DNA of 64,000 bases from the NCBI RefSeq assembly GCF_016481275.1, contig NZ_JAEMNW010000001.1, forward strand, positions 310,001 to 374,000, read 5' to 3'. Shown piece after piece: positions 8,677 through 17,595 of the stretch; the stretch's first letter is position 1; every line of letters starts with the position of its first letter. Position numbers and translations under genes: made by a program. The stretch comes from Antrihabitans auranticaus. Lineage in GTDB: Bacteria; Actinomycetota; Actinomycetes; Mycobacteriales; Mycobacteriaceae. The notes below the pieces were generated by a model. It was not told the origin of the DNA and made no database searches. It saw nothing but the letters and a program-made list of their open reading frames with translations.

Positions 8677-9435
8677 TCACGATGGGCGCAGTTGGCAACC
8701 CGACGAGGCCACGGCCATGGCCTGATCGGCGAAGCTGGAAATCTTGCCGATTATCTGGGTCCGGCCAGCGGGTTCGACCTCGACGTGCGAACGCGTGCGG
8801 ACCTCTGTGTAACGGCCGTCACCGACCACGTCGAACCACCGCACCACTCCGGTTCGCGCACGCTGCTCCTCCGTCCGCACGCCCGCGAAGATGGAGACCG
8901 TCCCCTGTGCAGACCGAGGTGAACGCGCAATCTTTCGGAACTGCTCACGGTGGGAGACGGCGTCGGCGCGTCGGACGTAAGCGCCGGGCGCAGCGGCCGC
9001 GAGCGAATCGACTGGGAATCGTTGCGGCTTCGCGGATCCCATCGTTGCCTCAGGCAGTCGGTCGAGCACACGTTCCGCCAGTGCGCCCGCCGCACAGGTC
9101 CGCAGCGCTACCGTGCCACCGTCTAGACCCGGTGTCTGAGTAGCGACCACGCCTGCGCCGGACCGGGCGCAACCGATCACTCGCAACTCAGTGGCCAAAT
9201 CCGGTCCGTGGAGGCCGAAAACCTCCACCCTGATCTCTGGGTCGGCGAGAACGCGCAACGCCTCCCGTAGCGGTTGATCGTCGGTGAGGTCGGCGCGCAC
9301 TCGGCTCGCGAAGGCGTCGTATTCGTCGGCATACCTGAATCGACTGAGCAGACGAAACGGGAACGGCAGTCGGTCATGGGCACGCCCGTACCAGACTGCC
9401 GCGAAGTGATCGGCCGAGAGCTCCCATGCGGGCAC
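8677..9435 (-). CDS. ESX secretion-associated protein, EspG family
   Basis: EspG proteins are cytosolic chaperones that bind PE-PPE pairs and feed them to type VII secretion machines. The 252-residue protein starts with the family signature WELSADHFAAVWYGRAHDRL, followed by PFPFRLLSRF, and contains alternating strand/helix segments ending SFADQAMAVASSG. The GTG start is two bases after the stop of the PPE-like gene, so translation is coupled. With the two upstream genes this makes the PE-PPE-EspG order known from ESX loci, but no ESX core gene (eccB, eccC, eccD, mycP) is in the window. Confidence 0.8.
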   Translation of the reverse strand: MPAWELSADHFAAVWYGRAHDRLPFPFRLLSRFRYADEYDAFASRVRADLTDDQPLREALRVLADPEIRVEVFGLHGPDLATELRVIGCARSGAGVVATQTPGLDGGTVALRTCAAGALAERVLDRLPEATMGSAKPQRFPVDSLAAAAPGAYVRRADAVSHREQFRKIARSPRSAQGTVSIFAGVRTEEQRARTGVVRWFDVVGDGRYTEVRTRSHVEVEPAGRTQIIGKISSFADQAMAVASSGCQLRPS

Positions 9436-9437
9436 GC

Positions 9438-10544
9438 CTACGCCCCCAGCACCGGCGGAATGTACGGCGGCAGCGTGCCGATCAGCTCGACGCAGTTGTC
9501 TTCGGTCACGAGATAGGACGGAATCTTGTGCTCCTCGTCCTCGTCGCGCTTACTGCGCGCTGCGGGCGGCACCATCCCACCCGGTGCGAGTGCACCGGGG
9601 CGACCCGAGACTCCGGACGCACCGCCTCGTCCAGCCGCGTTCTGCGCACCTGGCTGTACACCCGCGACCGGCGAAGCCGCGACGGGCGATCCCGCTATCG
9701 GCGTGACTGTCGAGCCGCCGCTGCCGGGCTGACTCCCCGCGCGCGGACCCGAGCTCTCGTTACCGTTCGTACCGGCCACCGGCCCTGCGTCGCTGTTCGA
9801 TGCGAGCACCGTGCTCGGCAACCGGCCTGGGCTCTGTGCACCACCGTCGTCCGTGAGACCGGGTAGCGACGGTACGGCCGGCGGCACCGGAGCTGCCGGC
9901 TGTGTATCGGCGCCAGCCTGCGTGGGGATTTCTGAATCAACCTGCTCGTCCACGGTCCCGGCGGCGATGCTGTGGTTCTGCCCGGCACCGGAACCGCTGC
10001 TGTCGTTGCTGTCCGGTGCACCCGTTTCCCCGACGGAACCCGCCACCGGGTTGAAGGGCCGCGGCAGAACCGGCAGCTCGCGGTCCGCGGCACCATATCG
10101 ATCGATGTAGAACGTCTGCATGACCTCGCGCGCGCGTTCTTCCTCGCGATTGCGCAGCTCGGCGGTGCGCTCGTTGGACTGCGCGCCCACCGTCACGACC
10201 TCGGGCAGGTTCGACTGAAAGTCATGGGCTGCGTTCGACGCCTTCTGGAACACATCGCCGACTGCGGCGCACGCGATGGCAAGTTCGACGACGCTGCGAC
10301 CGAACTCGTCGAATCCGGTCACGGCGGCGTCCGCGGCGGTGCCGATCCACTCGCCCTCGATCGCGGACTGCACCGCCACGCTCAGATTCTTCGAGAGCTG
10401 GCCGAGTCGCGTGCCTGCATCGGCCCACGCCGCGTACACGTCGTCGTTCGGACTCAGACGGTGCGCTGCGTCGTAAATCTCTTGGTGGGTAAAGCCTGCC
10501 GGATTTTCGACAACCTTGATCCGCCCCTTGTCGATGAACCCCAT
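9438..10544 (-). CDS. PPE-like type VII secretion substrate
   Basis: The 368-residue protein has an N-terminal helical domain of about 160 residues with a WXG turn in EGEWIGTAADAAVTGF (near residue 65) and a YxxxD signal-like motif in DRYGAADRE (near 150). A long Pro/Ser/Gly/Ala-rich linker (about 165-325) follows, then a short charged C-terminal block, SKRDEDEEHKIPSYLVTEDN and GTLPPYIPPVLGA, of the kind seen at the end of nocardial ESX substrates. It lies 18 bases after the PE-like gene and two bases before the EspG gene. Classification as PPE rests on this layout and on helical pattern; it is not a canonical PPE tripeptide protein. Confidence 0.65.
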   Translation of the reverse strand: MGFIDKGRIKVVENPAGFTHQEIYDAAHRLSPNDDVYAAWADAGTRLGQLSKNLSVAVQSAIEGEWIGTAADAAVTGFDEFGRSVVELAIACAAVGDVFQKASNAAHDFQSNLPEVVTVGAQSNERTAELRNREEERAREVMQTFYIDRYGAADRELPVLPRPFNPVAGSVGETGAPDSNDSSGSGAGQNHSIAAGTVDEQVDSEIPTQAGADTQPAAPVPPAVPSLPGLTDDGGAQSPGRLPSTVLASNSDAGPVAGTNGNESSGPRAGSQPGSGGSTVTPIAGSPVAASPVAGVQPGAQNAAGRGGASGVSGRPGALAPGGMVPPAARSKRDEDEEHKIPSYLVTEDNCVELIGTLPPYIPPVLGA

Positions 10545-10562
10545 CCCCCGAATCCCTTCCGC

Positions 10563-10967
10563 TCAGTTCCCGCCGGGCCGGCCCGGATACATGTCCTGCA
10601 AGCGGGCGCTGAACTCGTCTTCGGTCGCGGCGTACCGGTCGAAGATCGCAGCGACGATCGCCTGGACCTGGCCCGCGACGTGATGAAACTCCGAAAAGAC
10701 CGCTATCGCACCGGTATCCGGCTCCGCGAGCGTGTCCCGGAAGTGGCTTGCGAGCCCGACCGCTGACGTCCATTTCGCGTCATGCTCGCCCAACCCGTAC
10801 TCGGCGCCCAGCTTCGAAAGCGCGTCCCGGGCAGTGACCACGCCGGCCATGAACTCGCTGCACGCCTTGTTCAGCGCAACGAAGACATCCGGATTCATGT
10901 CGACACGCAGCGCACCGGTGGCCGCTGCGTCCGCAAGATTCCCCCACGAGACAACATCGTTGGACAT
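10563..10967 (-). CDS. PE-like / WXG100-like small ESX substrate
   Basis: A 134-residue, mainly alpha-helical protein, with no signal peptide or membrane segment. The C-terminal region holds IFDRYAATEDEFSARL, in which YAATE fits the YxxxD/E type VII export motif. The ATG at 10967 has GGGGAGGGGCG upstream as ribosome-binding site. It is first in a three-gene unit with the PPE-like and EspG genes, which is the main reason to call it the PE-like partner; it has no canonical PE dipeptide at the N-terminus (starts MSNDVVSWGN). The 218 bases upstream form a divergent promoter region with the lipoprotein gene. Confidence 0.55.
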   Translation of the reverse strand: MSNDVVSWGNLADAAATGALRVDMNPDVFVALNKACSEFMAGVVTARDALSKLGAEYGLGEHDAKWTSAVGLASHFRDTLAEPDTGAIAVFSEFHHVAGQVQAIVAAIFDRYAATEDEFSARLQDMYPGRPGGN

Positions 10968-11185
10968 GATTGTTCGCCCCTCCCCCAGAACAAATCAGCC
11001 GCAAGCATAGCCGAACAGCCCGCACCGGCGACTGTGCGACCGAGCGGCTCGAGCAGCTAAACGGCGTCCAGCGGAATTCAAGAAGAGGACTACCCATACG
11101 TCTGTCGGCGTTGTGCAATACGCTCTAGCAGTCTTGAAGTCGGCTGCTGTCCCCGCCGACCGATTCGTGAACTGGAGGCGCGCGA

Positions 11186-12277
11186 ATGTCGCTGAGTCAT
11201 CACACCGCAAAGCGGGGTCCCTTCACGGCAATCGCGCTTCTGGCGTTGCTGGCCCTCGTTGTCGTGACCGCATGCACGGCGACCACCGAGGGAACCGCTA
11301 TCGGGCCGCCCCCGATCGCGTCGTATGTCACCGGCTTCAAAGCCGACGGCAAGACGGTCGAGTCGGAAATCGTCAACAAGGAACTCGGCGAAGGCGATTC
11401 GGGTGGCCCGAAGGCCGAGGTCAACGACGAAACCACAGTCGTCAACGGCGGCAGCGTCAGCCAGACGATCAAGGCCGACGTCGCCTTCGACAAGATCCGC
11501 CTCGGTGTTGCCCCCGGCAACGGCAAGGTGACGACGTCCACTCGGGAAAGGCCGACCGAGTCGTCCACCGAGACGAAGGCCGGCGGCGCGGACTCCCCTG
11601 CGACGGGTTACCAGGAGATCACGCTCGACCAGGCCGTCAAGGAAATCGACCTCGTCATCACGTTCCCGCAGTCGCTGCCCGATTCCGAGTTCGCCTTCTT
11701 CTACGCGGTCGTCGATGAGGAGGGCACGCAGGGCGCGCTCGCCAAGCAGGCCGTCGAGGCGATCGAGGTCGGCACCGGCGAGGTTCAGGTGTCGACGTCG
11801 TGGGACGCCGACAGCGACGTCGATCTGCACGTCATCGATCCGAACGGCAACGAGATCTACTTCGCCAACACCACTTCGGCCGAGGGCGGCTCGCTCGACC
11901 TCGATTCCAACGCGGCCTGCACGATCGACGGCGTCCGCAACGAGAACGTGACGTGGGATCAGGACGCGCCGCCCGGTGAATACTCGGTCCGGGTCGCCTA
12001 CTTCGCGAGCTGCGACGTGCCGAAGACAAACTACGTCGTCACGATCAACGTCAACGGCCAGGAGCCGCAGGTGATCGACGGTTCGTTCGACGGCGAAGGC
12101 GACGGCGCCGGAGCCGGTGGCGGTACCGAGGTCGGAACGTTCACCGTGTACGCGAACGGCCAGTCCGGGAGCAGTTCCCCGTCGCGAACTTCGACGTCGA
12201 CCACGCGCACCTCGACCACCCGAACCACATCGCGGTCCTCGGCGCCGAGCACTCCGGAAACGACCACCACACGCTGA
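11186..12277 (+). CDS. Lipoprotein with YfaP/DUF2135-like domain and Ser/Thr-rich tail
   Basis: A 363-residue exported lipoprotein: signal peptide about 1-29 with lipobox VVTAC (Cys30 lipidated), a middle beta-rich part, then a segment of about residues 195-295 resembling the YfaP/DUF2135 fold (SWDADSDVDLHVIDPNGNEI; DAPPGEYSVRVAYFASC). The last 40 residues are almost only Ser, Thr, Arg and Pro, like an O-glycosylated or wall-spanning tail, which is unusual at the C-terminus of an N-terminally anchored protein. The start has GGAGG seven bases upstream. It is one of the few plus-strand genes of the backbone and sits between rplS and trmD, where mycobacteria carry another lipoprotein gene. Function unknown. 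Confidence 0.75.
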   Translation: MSLSHHTAKRGPFTAIALLALLALVVVTACTATTEGTAIGPPPIASYVTGFKADGKTVESEIVNKELGEGDSGGPKAEVNDETTVVNGGSVSQTIKADVAFDKIRLGVAPGNGKVTTSTRERPTESSTETKAGGADSPATGYQEITLDQAVKEIDLVITFPQSLPDSEFAFFYAVVDEEGTQGALAKQAVEAIEVGTGEVQVSTSWDADSDVDLHVIDPNGNEIYFANTTSAEGGSLDLDSNAACTIDGVRNENVTWDQDAPPGEYSVRVAYFASCDVPKTNYVVTINVNGQEPQVIDGSFDGEGDGAGAGGGTEVGTFTVYANGQSGSSSPSRTSTSTTRTSTTRTTSRSSAPSTPETTTTR

Positions 12278-12331
12278 TTTCGGCATCGCAGACCACGCCG
12301 ATAAACGCACGGCGCAAGGTAACGTAACCCC

Positions 12332-13009
12332 GTGGTCGTCGGACGGATGCTCAGAGTTTGCGGGGACGCAATAACGTGGGCTGCGGGGGCAACCCCGCTA
12401 CTCGGAATCGCCCGGCGACTCCCGCTGGGCGGTCCACCGATGGCGCTGAGCGCTCTCGACCGCATGGCTACCGCACCGGTGCTCGCGCTGGAATCTGCGC
12501 CGTCCTTGCGTATGGGTATGGCGTCGTTGCTGCAGCAGGCCGTGCACAGCACGGCCGCGACCGGCGACGATCTTCTGTTCAAGAAGATCCTTTCCGATCT
12601 GTTGCCCGACGAAGCCCGGATCGTCGCGGCACTGTCGTCGGGCGAGGTCTATGCCTGTGCCGATGTGCTCGTCCGCACCGGTCGACGGGAACCGGACCGA
12701 ACCGTCGCGCGAAATATTTCGACGGTGGGGCGGATGGCCGGGGTTGCCGCGCCGGCGCATACGCACCGCTATCTGACGCGTCTGGACGAGCTGGGACTGG
12801 TCGACATCGGCCCGATGGGCGGTTCGAGTCTGACCGCGCAGTACGAGCTGCTGGAGCTGGACCCGGCCGTGACCAAAGCAGGCGGTAAGGCAAAGATCGT
12901 TCGCACGACTGTCCGCATTTCGGCATTCGGCAGCGACTTCTGGGCCGCGGTCGATCCGTTCCAGCGCGACAATGCGCGCGAGTACGGCTCCTGGCCGGAG
13001 CTCGGCTGA
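12332..13009 (+). CDS. Abi-alpha (DUF4393-like) family protein
   Basis: The 225-residue protein has the pattern of Abi-alpha proteins: a helical N-terminal half, then FKKILSDLLPDEARIVAALS near residue 85, a wing-like segment THRYLTRLDELGLVDIGP near 148, and a C-terminal stretch ISAFGSDFWAAVDP. The family name comes from a lactococcal abortive infection protein, but a phage-defence role here is not shown. The GTG at 12332 and the ATG at 12347 are both possible starts. It converges with trmD, six bases away. Confidence is moderate because the match is by pattern memory only. Confidence 0.55.
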   Translation: MVVGRMLRVCGDAITWAAGATPLLGIARRLPLGGPPMALSALDRMATAPVLALESAPSLRMGMASLLQQAVHSTAATGDDLLFKKILSDLLPDEARIVAALSSGEVYACADVLVRTGRREPDRTVARNISTVGRMAGVAAPAHTHRYLTRLDELGLVDIGPMGGSSLTAQYELLELDPAVTKAGGKAKIVRTTVRISAFGSDFWAAVDPFQRDNAREYGSWPELG

Positions 13010-13015
13010 ATCAGG

Positions 13016-13699
13016 TCAACCCGGCGGAAGCAGGTCGGGTCGCCGTTGCGCGGTCCGCTCGAGGGCTTGCTCGCGACGCCACGCCGCCACTTTCGCATGG
13101 TCACCGGACAGCAGAACCGGCGGAACGGCCAATCCGCGCCACTCGACCGGCCGTGTGTAGCTCGGGCCCTCCAACAGACCATCGGAAAACGAATCCTCTT
13201 GGTGCGACTGCTGATTGCCGAGCACACCGGGCAGTAGCCGCACAACCGCTTCCGCCATCACAAGCACTGCTGCTTCGCCCCCGATCAGGACGTAGTCACC
13301 GATGCTGACTTCTTCCACCCGTACGCGACGAGCGGCATCGTCGAAGACCCGCTGATCGATACCCTCATAGCGGCCGCACGCAAAGACCAGGTGCTTCTCG
13401 GCGGTCCACCGCCGCGCGGTCGCCTGCGTGAAAGGCACACCGGCGGGCGTCGGTACGACCAGGAGTGCATCAACCGGGCATACCTCGTCGAGTGCATCAC
13501 CCCAGACGGTCGGCTTCATGACCATCCCGGGTCCACCGCCGTACGGCGCATCGTCGACGGACTTGTGGACGTCGTGAGTCCAACGTCGCAGATCGTGCAC
13601 CTCGAGCGAGATCAGTCCCTTGTCGATTGCCTTGCCCAGCAATGCTGTTCGAAGCGGCTCGAGATACTCGGGAAAGATCGTGACGACATCCAGTCTCAC
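13016..13699 (-). CDS. trmD: tRNA (guanine37-N1)-methyltransferase
   Basis: TrmD uses S-adenosylmethionine to methylate G37 next to the anticodon, preventing +1 frameshifts. The 227-residue protein starts [16 protein letters not shown] and contains [15 protein letters not shown] (about 49-63), the trefoil-knot cofactor site [11 protein letters not shown], and [17 protein letters not shown]. Normal length. The start overlaps the rimM stop by four bases (ATGA), placing it last in rpsP-khpA-rimM-trmD. Confidence 0.97.
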   Translation of the reverse strand: MRLDVVTIFPEYLEPLRTALLGKAIDKGLISLEVHDLRRWTHDVHKSVDDAPYGGGPGMVMKPTVWGDALDEVCPVDALLVVPTPAGVPFTQATARRWTAEKHLVFACGRYEGIDQRVFDDAARRVRVEEVSIGDYVLIGGEAAVLVMAEAVVRLLPGVLGNQQSHQEDSFSDGLLEGPSYTRPVEWRGLAVPPVLLSGDHAKVAAWRREQALERTAQRRPDLLPPG

Positions 13700-14223
13700 A
13701 ACGCATCCAGGTTCAGCAGACCCTCGGGCGGATCGATCTGCACCAGTCCATCCGCTACCGACACCGACGTCACGATCGCGGCGACGAACGGCACCAGAAT
13801 TTCGCGACCTTCGGGCGATGTCACGGCCAGCAATTCGCCGGCCGTCGAGTGCAGGACCTCGCGGACCGTACCGACGGGCGTGCCGTCGATCAATGCCACT
13901 GCTAGGCCTTCGAGTTCGTGGTCGTAGAACTCGTCGGGATCGTCGGATGGCTCGACCTCTGTGGCGTCGATGACGAATAGCGTGCCGCGTAGTGCATCGG
14001 CAGCTTCACGACTGTCAATACCTTGTAGACGCAGCAAGAGCCGCCCGGAATGGTCCCGGGCGGCTTCGACCGTGTATTCGGTCAGCTGCTTCTCGCGCGG
14101 CTTGTGACCACGCAATGTCGAGCCAGGCGCGAACCGCAGATCGGGGTCGTCTGTGCGAACTTCGACGACGACCTCGCCGCGAATGCCGTGCGACTTCGCG
14201 ACGCGGCCGACCAGCAGTTCCAT
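13696..14223 (-). CDS. rimM: 16S rRNA processing protein RimM
   Basis: RimM assists maturation of the 30S head domain and binds S19. The 175-residue protein begins [18 protein letters not shown], typical for RimM, and shows the linker region and PRC-barrel domain with [14 protein letters not shown] and [22 protein letters not shown]. The ATG at 14223 was chosen as the family start; the open frame to 14322 would run into khpA. It lies seven bases after khpA and overlaps trmD by four. Confidence 0.96.
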   Translation of the reverse strand: MELLVGRVAKSHGIRGEVVVEVRTDDPDLRFAPGSTLRGHKPREKQLTEYTVEAARDHSGRLLLRLQGIDSREAADALRGTLFVIDATEVEPSDDPDEFYDHELEGLAVALIDGTPVGTVREVLHSTAGELLAVTSPEGREILVPFVAAIVTSVSVADGLVQIDPPEGLLNLDAL

Positions 14224-14230
14224 CGGTTGT

Positions 14231-14473
14231 TTACTGATCGGTGTCGACGACGTCGACGCGGATACCGCGTCCGCCGATTCCCGAGACCAGTGTGCGGAGT
14301 GCGGTGGCCGTACGGCCACCACGACCGATCACTTTGCCCAGGTCGTCGGGGTGAACGTGCACCTCGACGGTGCGACCACGACGACCGGTGATCAGTTCGA
14401 CGCGAACCGCGTCAGGATTGGAGACGATGCCGCGGACGAGATGCTCGACGGCATCGGCGACAACAGCACTCAC
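14231..14473 (-). CDS. khpA: KH-domain RNA-binding protein KhpA
   Basis: An 80-residue single KH domain with the GxxG loop in [15 protein letters not shown] (about residues 45-59) and an upstream strand region [20 protein letters not shown]. KhpA homologues bind RNA, often with KhpB, and occur between rpsP and rimM in most Gram-positive bacteria. The start overlaps the rpsP stop by four bases, so it is translationally coupled to S16. Confidence 0.93.
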   Translation of the reverse strand: MSAVVADAVEHLVRGIVSNPDAVRVELITGRRGRTVEVHVHPDDLGKVIGRGGRTATALRTLVSGIGGRGIRVDVVDTDQ

Positions 14474-14916
14474 TCAGCGGCCTCGGCGGAGTCAGCGGCT
14501 GCGGTCTCGTCGGACGCGTCGGCCTTCTTGGCGGCCTTCTTCTTCGGGGTGGTCGCAGCAGTGGTGGGCTCGTTGTCGGCAGCTGCGAGGGCCGCGTTGA
14601 AGAGGTCCAGCTTGCTGGGCTTGGGCGCCTTGACCTTCAGGGTGCCTTCGGTGCCCGGCAGACCCTTGAACTTCTGCCAGTCACCGGTGATCTTGAGCAG
14701 GTTCTCGACCGGCTCGGTCGGCTGCGCGCCAACACCCAGCCAGTACTGCGCGCGCTCGGAATCGATCTCGATGAGCGAGGGCTCTTCCTTGGGGTGGTAC
14801 TTGCCGATGGTCTCGATCGCACGGCCGTCACGGCGAGTGCGAGAGTCCGCAACGACGATGCGGTACTGCGGGTTGCGGATCTTTCCGAGCCGCGTGAGCT
14901 TGATCTTGACAGCCAT
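14470..14916 (-). CDS. rpsP: 30S ribosomal protein S16
   Basis: The protein starts [20 protein letters not shown] and has the S16 core through about residue 80 ([17 protein letters not shown]). At 148 residues it is longer than the usual 80-100: an Ala/Lys/Glu-rich, low-complexity tail ([16 protein letters not shown] and on to AEAAE) follows, a common feature of actinobacterial S16. The ATG at 14916 is chosen by family; AAAGGCTCCACC upstream holds the ribosome-binding site. First gene of rpsP-khpA-rimM-trmD. Confidence 0.96.
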   Translation of the reverse strand: MAVKIKLTRLGKIRNPQYRIVVADSRTRRDGRAIETIGKYHPKEEPSLIEIDSERAQYWLGVGAQPTEPVENLLKITGDWQKFKGLPGTEGTLKVKAPKPSKLDLFNAALAAADNEPTTAATTPKKKAAKKADASDETAAADSAEAAE

Positions 14917-14955
14917 GGTGGAGCCTTTCGAGTGTTGGTCACGCCGCAATTCAGC

Positions 14956-14976
14956 GGCCCGCGTGGAGTGCGGGCC
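14956..14976 (-). other. Hairpin in the rpsP leader
   Basis: GGCCCGC (14956-14962) pairs perfectly with GCGGGCC (14970-14976) across a seven-base loop, 40 bases upstream of the S16 start. It may act in the 5' leader of the rpsP operon or be a terminator of an upstream transcript. The rest of the 243-base gap 14917-15159 shows nothing else clear. Confidence 0.35.
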
Positions 14977-15159
14977 CGGTTTTGCGGATGGGCTATACAC
15001 GTTCGAGGAAAGATCGGCGCGCCAGCGCCGAGGTTTCCCGCCGTGCATATGGGGTTGTTGTGACCGCCGCGCGGTGCGTAACCGGAGACGGGCTAACAGT
15101 GTCCTGACGGACGGTTGTCCATTGTGCCAGATGCGGCGTGACCTGAGGAAATCGAGTGC

Positions 15160-15549
15160 CTACTCGGCCGGCTTCACCGCCAGCACCGGCTTGGAGCAGC
15201 GCAGGATCAACTGCTGGGCGACGCTACCGAGCAGCAGCTTCCCCACCGGCGTGCGGTGCCGGATTCCGATGACGAGCAGTTCGGCGTCGGCTCGTTCTGT
15301 CACCTCGAGCAGTTCTTCGACGACGTCGACTCCCACCGGCTGGGCGATTTCGTATTTCACCCCGCTCTCAGCGAGGCGTTGTTCCAGGTCCTGGACCTGA
15401 TCACCCTGTGCGAACCGTTTGTCGGTGAGTGCGTCGCCTCGCGTCGCGTTGACGACGAGCAGGCCGGAACCGCGTAGCCCTGCTTCGGCAATTCCCTGTT
15501 CGAGTGCGGCGTCGCCGTACCGGTCCGCCGAGTATCCGATGACGATCAT
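15160..15549 (-). CDS. Universal stress protein (UspA family)
   Basis: A 129-residue single UspA domain. It begins [16 protein letters not shown] and ends with the nucleotide-binding-type loop [18 protein letters not shown] (near residues 95-112) followed by [13 protein letters not shown]. The G-x2-G-x9-G pattern of ATP-binding Usp proteins is only partly kept (Thr-Pro-Val-Gly-Lys). The ATG overlaps the tctA stop by four bases, so it is the last gene of tctC-tctB-tctA-usp. This coupling suggests a regulatory role tied to the transporter, which is inference. Confidence 0.88.
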   Translation of the reverse strand: MIVIGYSADRYGDAALEQGIAEAGLRGSGLLVVNATRGDALTDKRFAQGDQVQDLEQRLAESGVKYEIAQPVGVDVVEELLEVTERADAELLVIGIRHRTPVGKLLLGSVAQQLILRCSKPVLAVKPAE

Positions 15550-17078
15550 GCGGGTTCCTTCTCCTTGTGGTCGATCGGTGTGTGGACGGGGTCCGGCTCG
15601 GAACGGTGCAGCAATTTCATGACGAGCGGGAAGGCCAGAAGTAAGACGATCAGGACATAGACCACGATGGCGACCGGTTCGTTGAACAGGCTGCTCCAGT
15701 CGCCGCCGCCGAGCTGGAGGCTTTGGCGCAGCTGACGCTCGACGCGCGGCCCGAGGATCACGCCGATGATCAGCGGCAGAACCGGCAGCCCGAATCGGCG
15801 CATCATCAGACCGAGCAGGCCGAAGATCAGCAGAAGCGCAAGGTCTATCCACTGCAGGTTCACCGCGAAGGCCCCGAGGGTGGCGAAGAACAGAATGCCC
15901 GCGTAGAGGTAGGGCCGGGGTGTGCGCAGCAGCTTCGCCCACAGCGGCGCCAGCGGCAGGTTCAGCACCAGCAGAAGGAAGTTGGCGATGAACAGGCTCG
16001 CGATCAAGGTCCAGATCAGCAGCGGTTCCTTTTCGAACAGCGTCGGTCCCGGCTGGATGCCGTAGGAGACGAACGCAGTCAACATGACCGCTGCGGTCGC
16101 ATTGGTCGGCAGACCCAAGGAGAGCATCGGCACGAGAGTGCCTGCGGCGGAAGCATTGTTGGCCGCTTCCGGACCGGCGACGCCCTCGATAGCGCCCTTG
16201 CCGAATTCGTCCTTGTGCTTCGAGAGCTTCTTCTCGGTGATGTAGGACAGGAAGGTCGGCAACTCGGCGCCGCCGGCCGGCAACGCACCGAACGGGAAGC
16301 CGTACGCCGTACCGCGCAACCACGGCTTCCACGATCGCTTCCAGTCCTCCTTGCCCATCCACGGCCTGCCGACCGGAATGACTTCGGCAGGACGTCGGCG
16401 CAAGTGTGCGGCGACCCATAGCGCTTCACCGAGCGCGAAGACGGCAACCGCGACCACGACGATGTCGATACCGTCCGAGAGCTGCGGGATTCCGAACGTC
16501 GCACGCGGCTGACCGGTCAGGAAGTCGATGCCGACGAGTCCGATCGCAAGCCCGAGCAGCAGTGAGATCGCACCACGCAGTTTCGAGCTACCGAGCACAG
16601 CCGTGACGGCGACGAGTGCGAGCAGCATGATCGCGAGATACGAAGGCGCACCGAGGGTTACCGCGAACTTGGAGACAGCGGGGGCGAAGAGAACGATCAA
16701 CATCGTGCCGATTGCGCCGGCGACGAAAGATCCGATGGCCGCGGTCGCGAGAGCTTGTGCGGCTCGGCCCGCTTTCGCCATCTTGTTGCCTTCGATAGCC
16801 GTGATCACCGACGATGATTCCCCCGGTGTATTCAGCAGAATCGACGTGGTCGAGCCGCCGTACATGCCGCCGTAGTAGATGCCGGCGAACATGATGAAGG
16901 CTCCGCTTGGGCTGACGTTGTAGGTGATCGGCAGCAGCAAGGCCACCGTCATTGCCGGACCGATTCCCGGCAGGACGCCGACCGCGGTGCCGAGCAGCAC
17001 ACCGATGCAGGCGTAGAGGAGGTTCATCGGCGTCGCGGCTTGCTCGAAGCCTTGGATCAGCCAATCCAGATTGTTCAT
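15546..17078 (-). CDS. tctA: Tripartite tricarboxylate transporter large permease TctA
   Basis: Large membrane subunit of a TTT-type secondary importer for citrate or related carboxylates. The 510-residue protein has about eleven to twelve membrane helices and the family motifs [17 protein letters not shown] (about residues 33-49), [20 protein letters not shown] (about 64-83) and, in the second half, [20 protein letters not shown]. The start [15 protein letters not shown] at 17078 is family-like and two bases from tctB; the open extension to 17219 overlaps tctB. Ends in an ATGA overlap with usp. Substrate cannot be assigned from sequence. Confidence 0.94.
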   Translation of the reverse strand: MNNLDWLIQGFEQAATPMNLLYACIGVLLGTAVGVLPGIGPAMTVALLLPITYNVSPSGAFIMFAGIYYGGMYGGSTTSILLNTPGESSSVITAIEGNKMAKAGRAAQALATAAIGSFVAGAIGTMLIVLFAPAVSKFAVTLGAPSYLAIMLLALVAVTAVLGSSKLRGAISLLLGLAIGLVGIDFLTGQPRATFGIPQLSDGIDIVVVAVAVFALGEALWVAAHLRRRPAEVIPVGRPWMGKEDWKRSWKPWLRGTAYGFPFGALPAGGAELPTFLSYITEKKLSKHKDEFGKGAIEGVAGPEAANNASAAGTLVPMLSLGLPTNATAAVMLTAFVSYGIQPGPTLFEKEPLLIWTLIASLFIANFLLLVLNLPLAPLWAKLLRTPRPYLYAGILFFATLGAFAVNLQWIDLALLLIFGLLGLMMRRFGLPVLPLIIGVILGPRVERQLRQSLQLGGGDWSSLFNEPVAIVVYVLIVLLLAFPLVMKLLHRSEPDPVHTPIDHKEKEPA

Positions 17079-17079
17079 G

Positions 17080-17595
17080 TCAGAGAATCCCGTCCAAAAT
17101 ACCTGCGGGCAGCGGGATTCCGAGCCCGGAGTAGAAGCCGTAGAAGCTGGCGACCGACAGGACCGCGCCGATCGCGATATTGCGGACGTAGTGCTTGCTA
17201 CCCAGAATCGTTGCGGCACCGGCGAACAGAAGGGCTCCCGTGATTGTCCAGCCGAGCGGGTTGACGAGGACGATCGTTGCGACGAACAGCACTACGAGCA
17301 GACCCACGGTCCGCCAATCGCCCGGGGACGTGAGGTCGATGTCTTCACCCTCGTCGGCCTCGCCACGCGAACCCCGCGTGATCGCCACCGCGAGAATCAC
17401 CGCGCACACGAGGAGCCCTATTCCGACAATCATCGGAAACAGCTTGGGGCCAACCGGATCCACTTTCGCAAATCCACCCTCGAGTGTCATCGCGTCGAAG
17501 ATGAGGAATGCCCCGACCACCACCATGACCGCGCATACGATGAACTGCGCCCAGTCCTTCTGCGGTTCCGCAGAGACGTCGGTCTTCTCGCTCAT
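17080..17595 (-). CDS. tctB: Tripartite tricarboxylate transporter small permease TctB
   Basis: A 171-residue small membrane subunit with four predicted helices: [59 protein letters not shown] and the C-terminal pair around [13 protein letters not shown]. The motif [15 protein letters not shown] is typical of TctB. Start ATG at 17595 overlaps the tctC stop by four bases. Sits between tctC and tctA as in other TTT operons. Confidence 0.9.
   Translation of the reverse strand: MSEKTDVSAEPQKDWAQFIVCAVMVVVGAFLIFDAMTLEGGFAKVDPVGPKLFPMIVGIGLLVCAVILAVAITRGSRGEADEGEDIDLTSPGDWRTVGLLVVLFVATIVLVNPLGWTITGALLFAGAATILGSKHYVRNIAIGAVLSVASFYGFYSGLGIPLPAGILDGIL

Noticed and set aside
12332-13009. Phage-defence island around the Abi-alpha-like gene
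   Set aside because: It is a single gene in a conserved backbone beside trmD, with no nuclease, toxin or mobile-element genes nearby.
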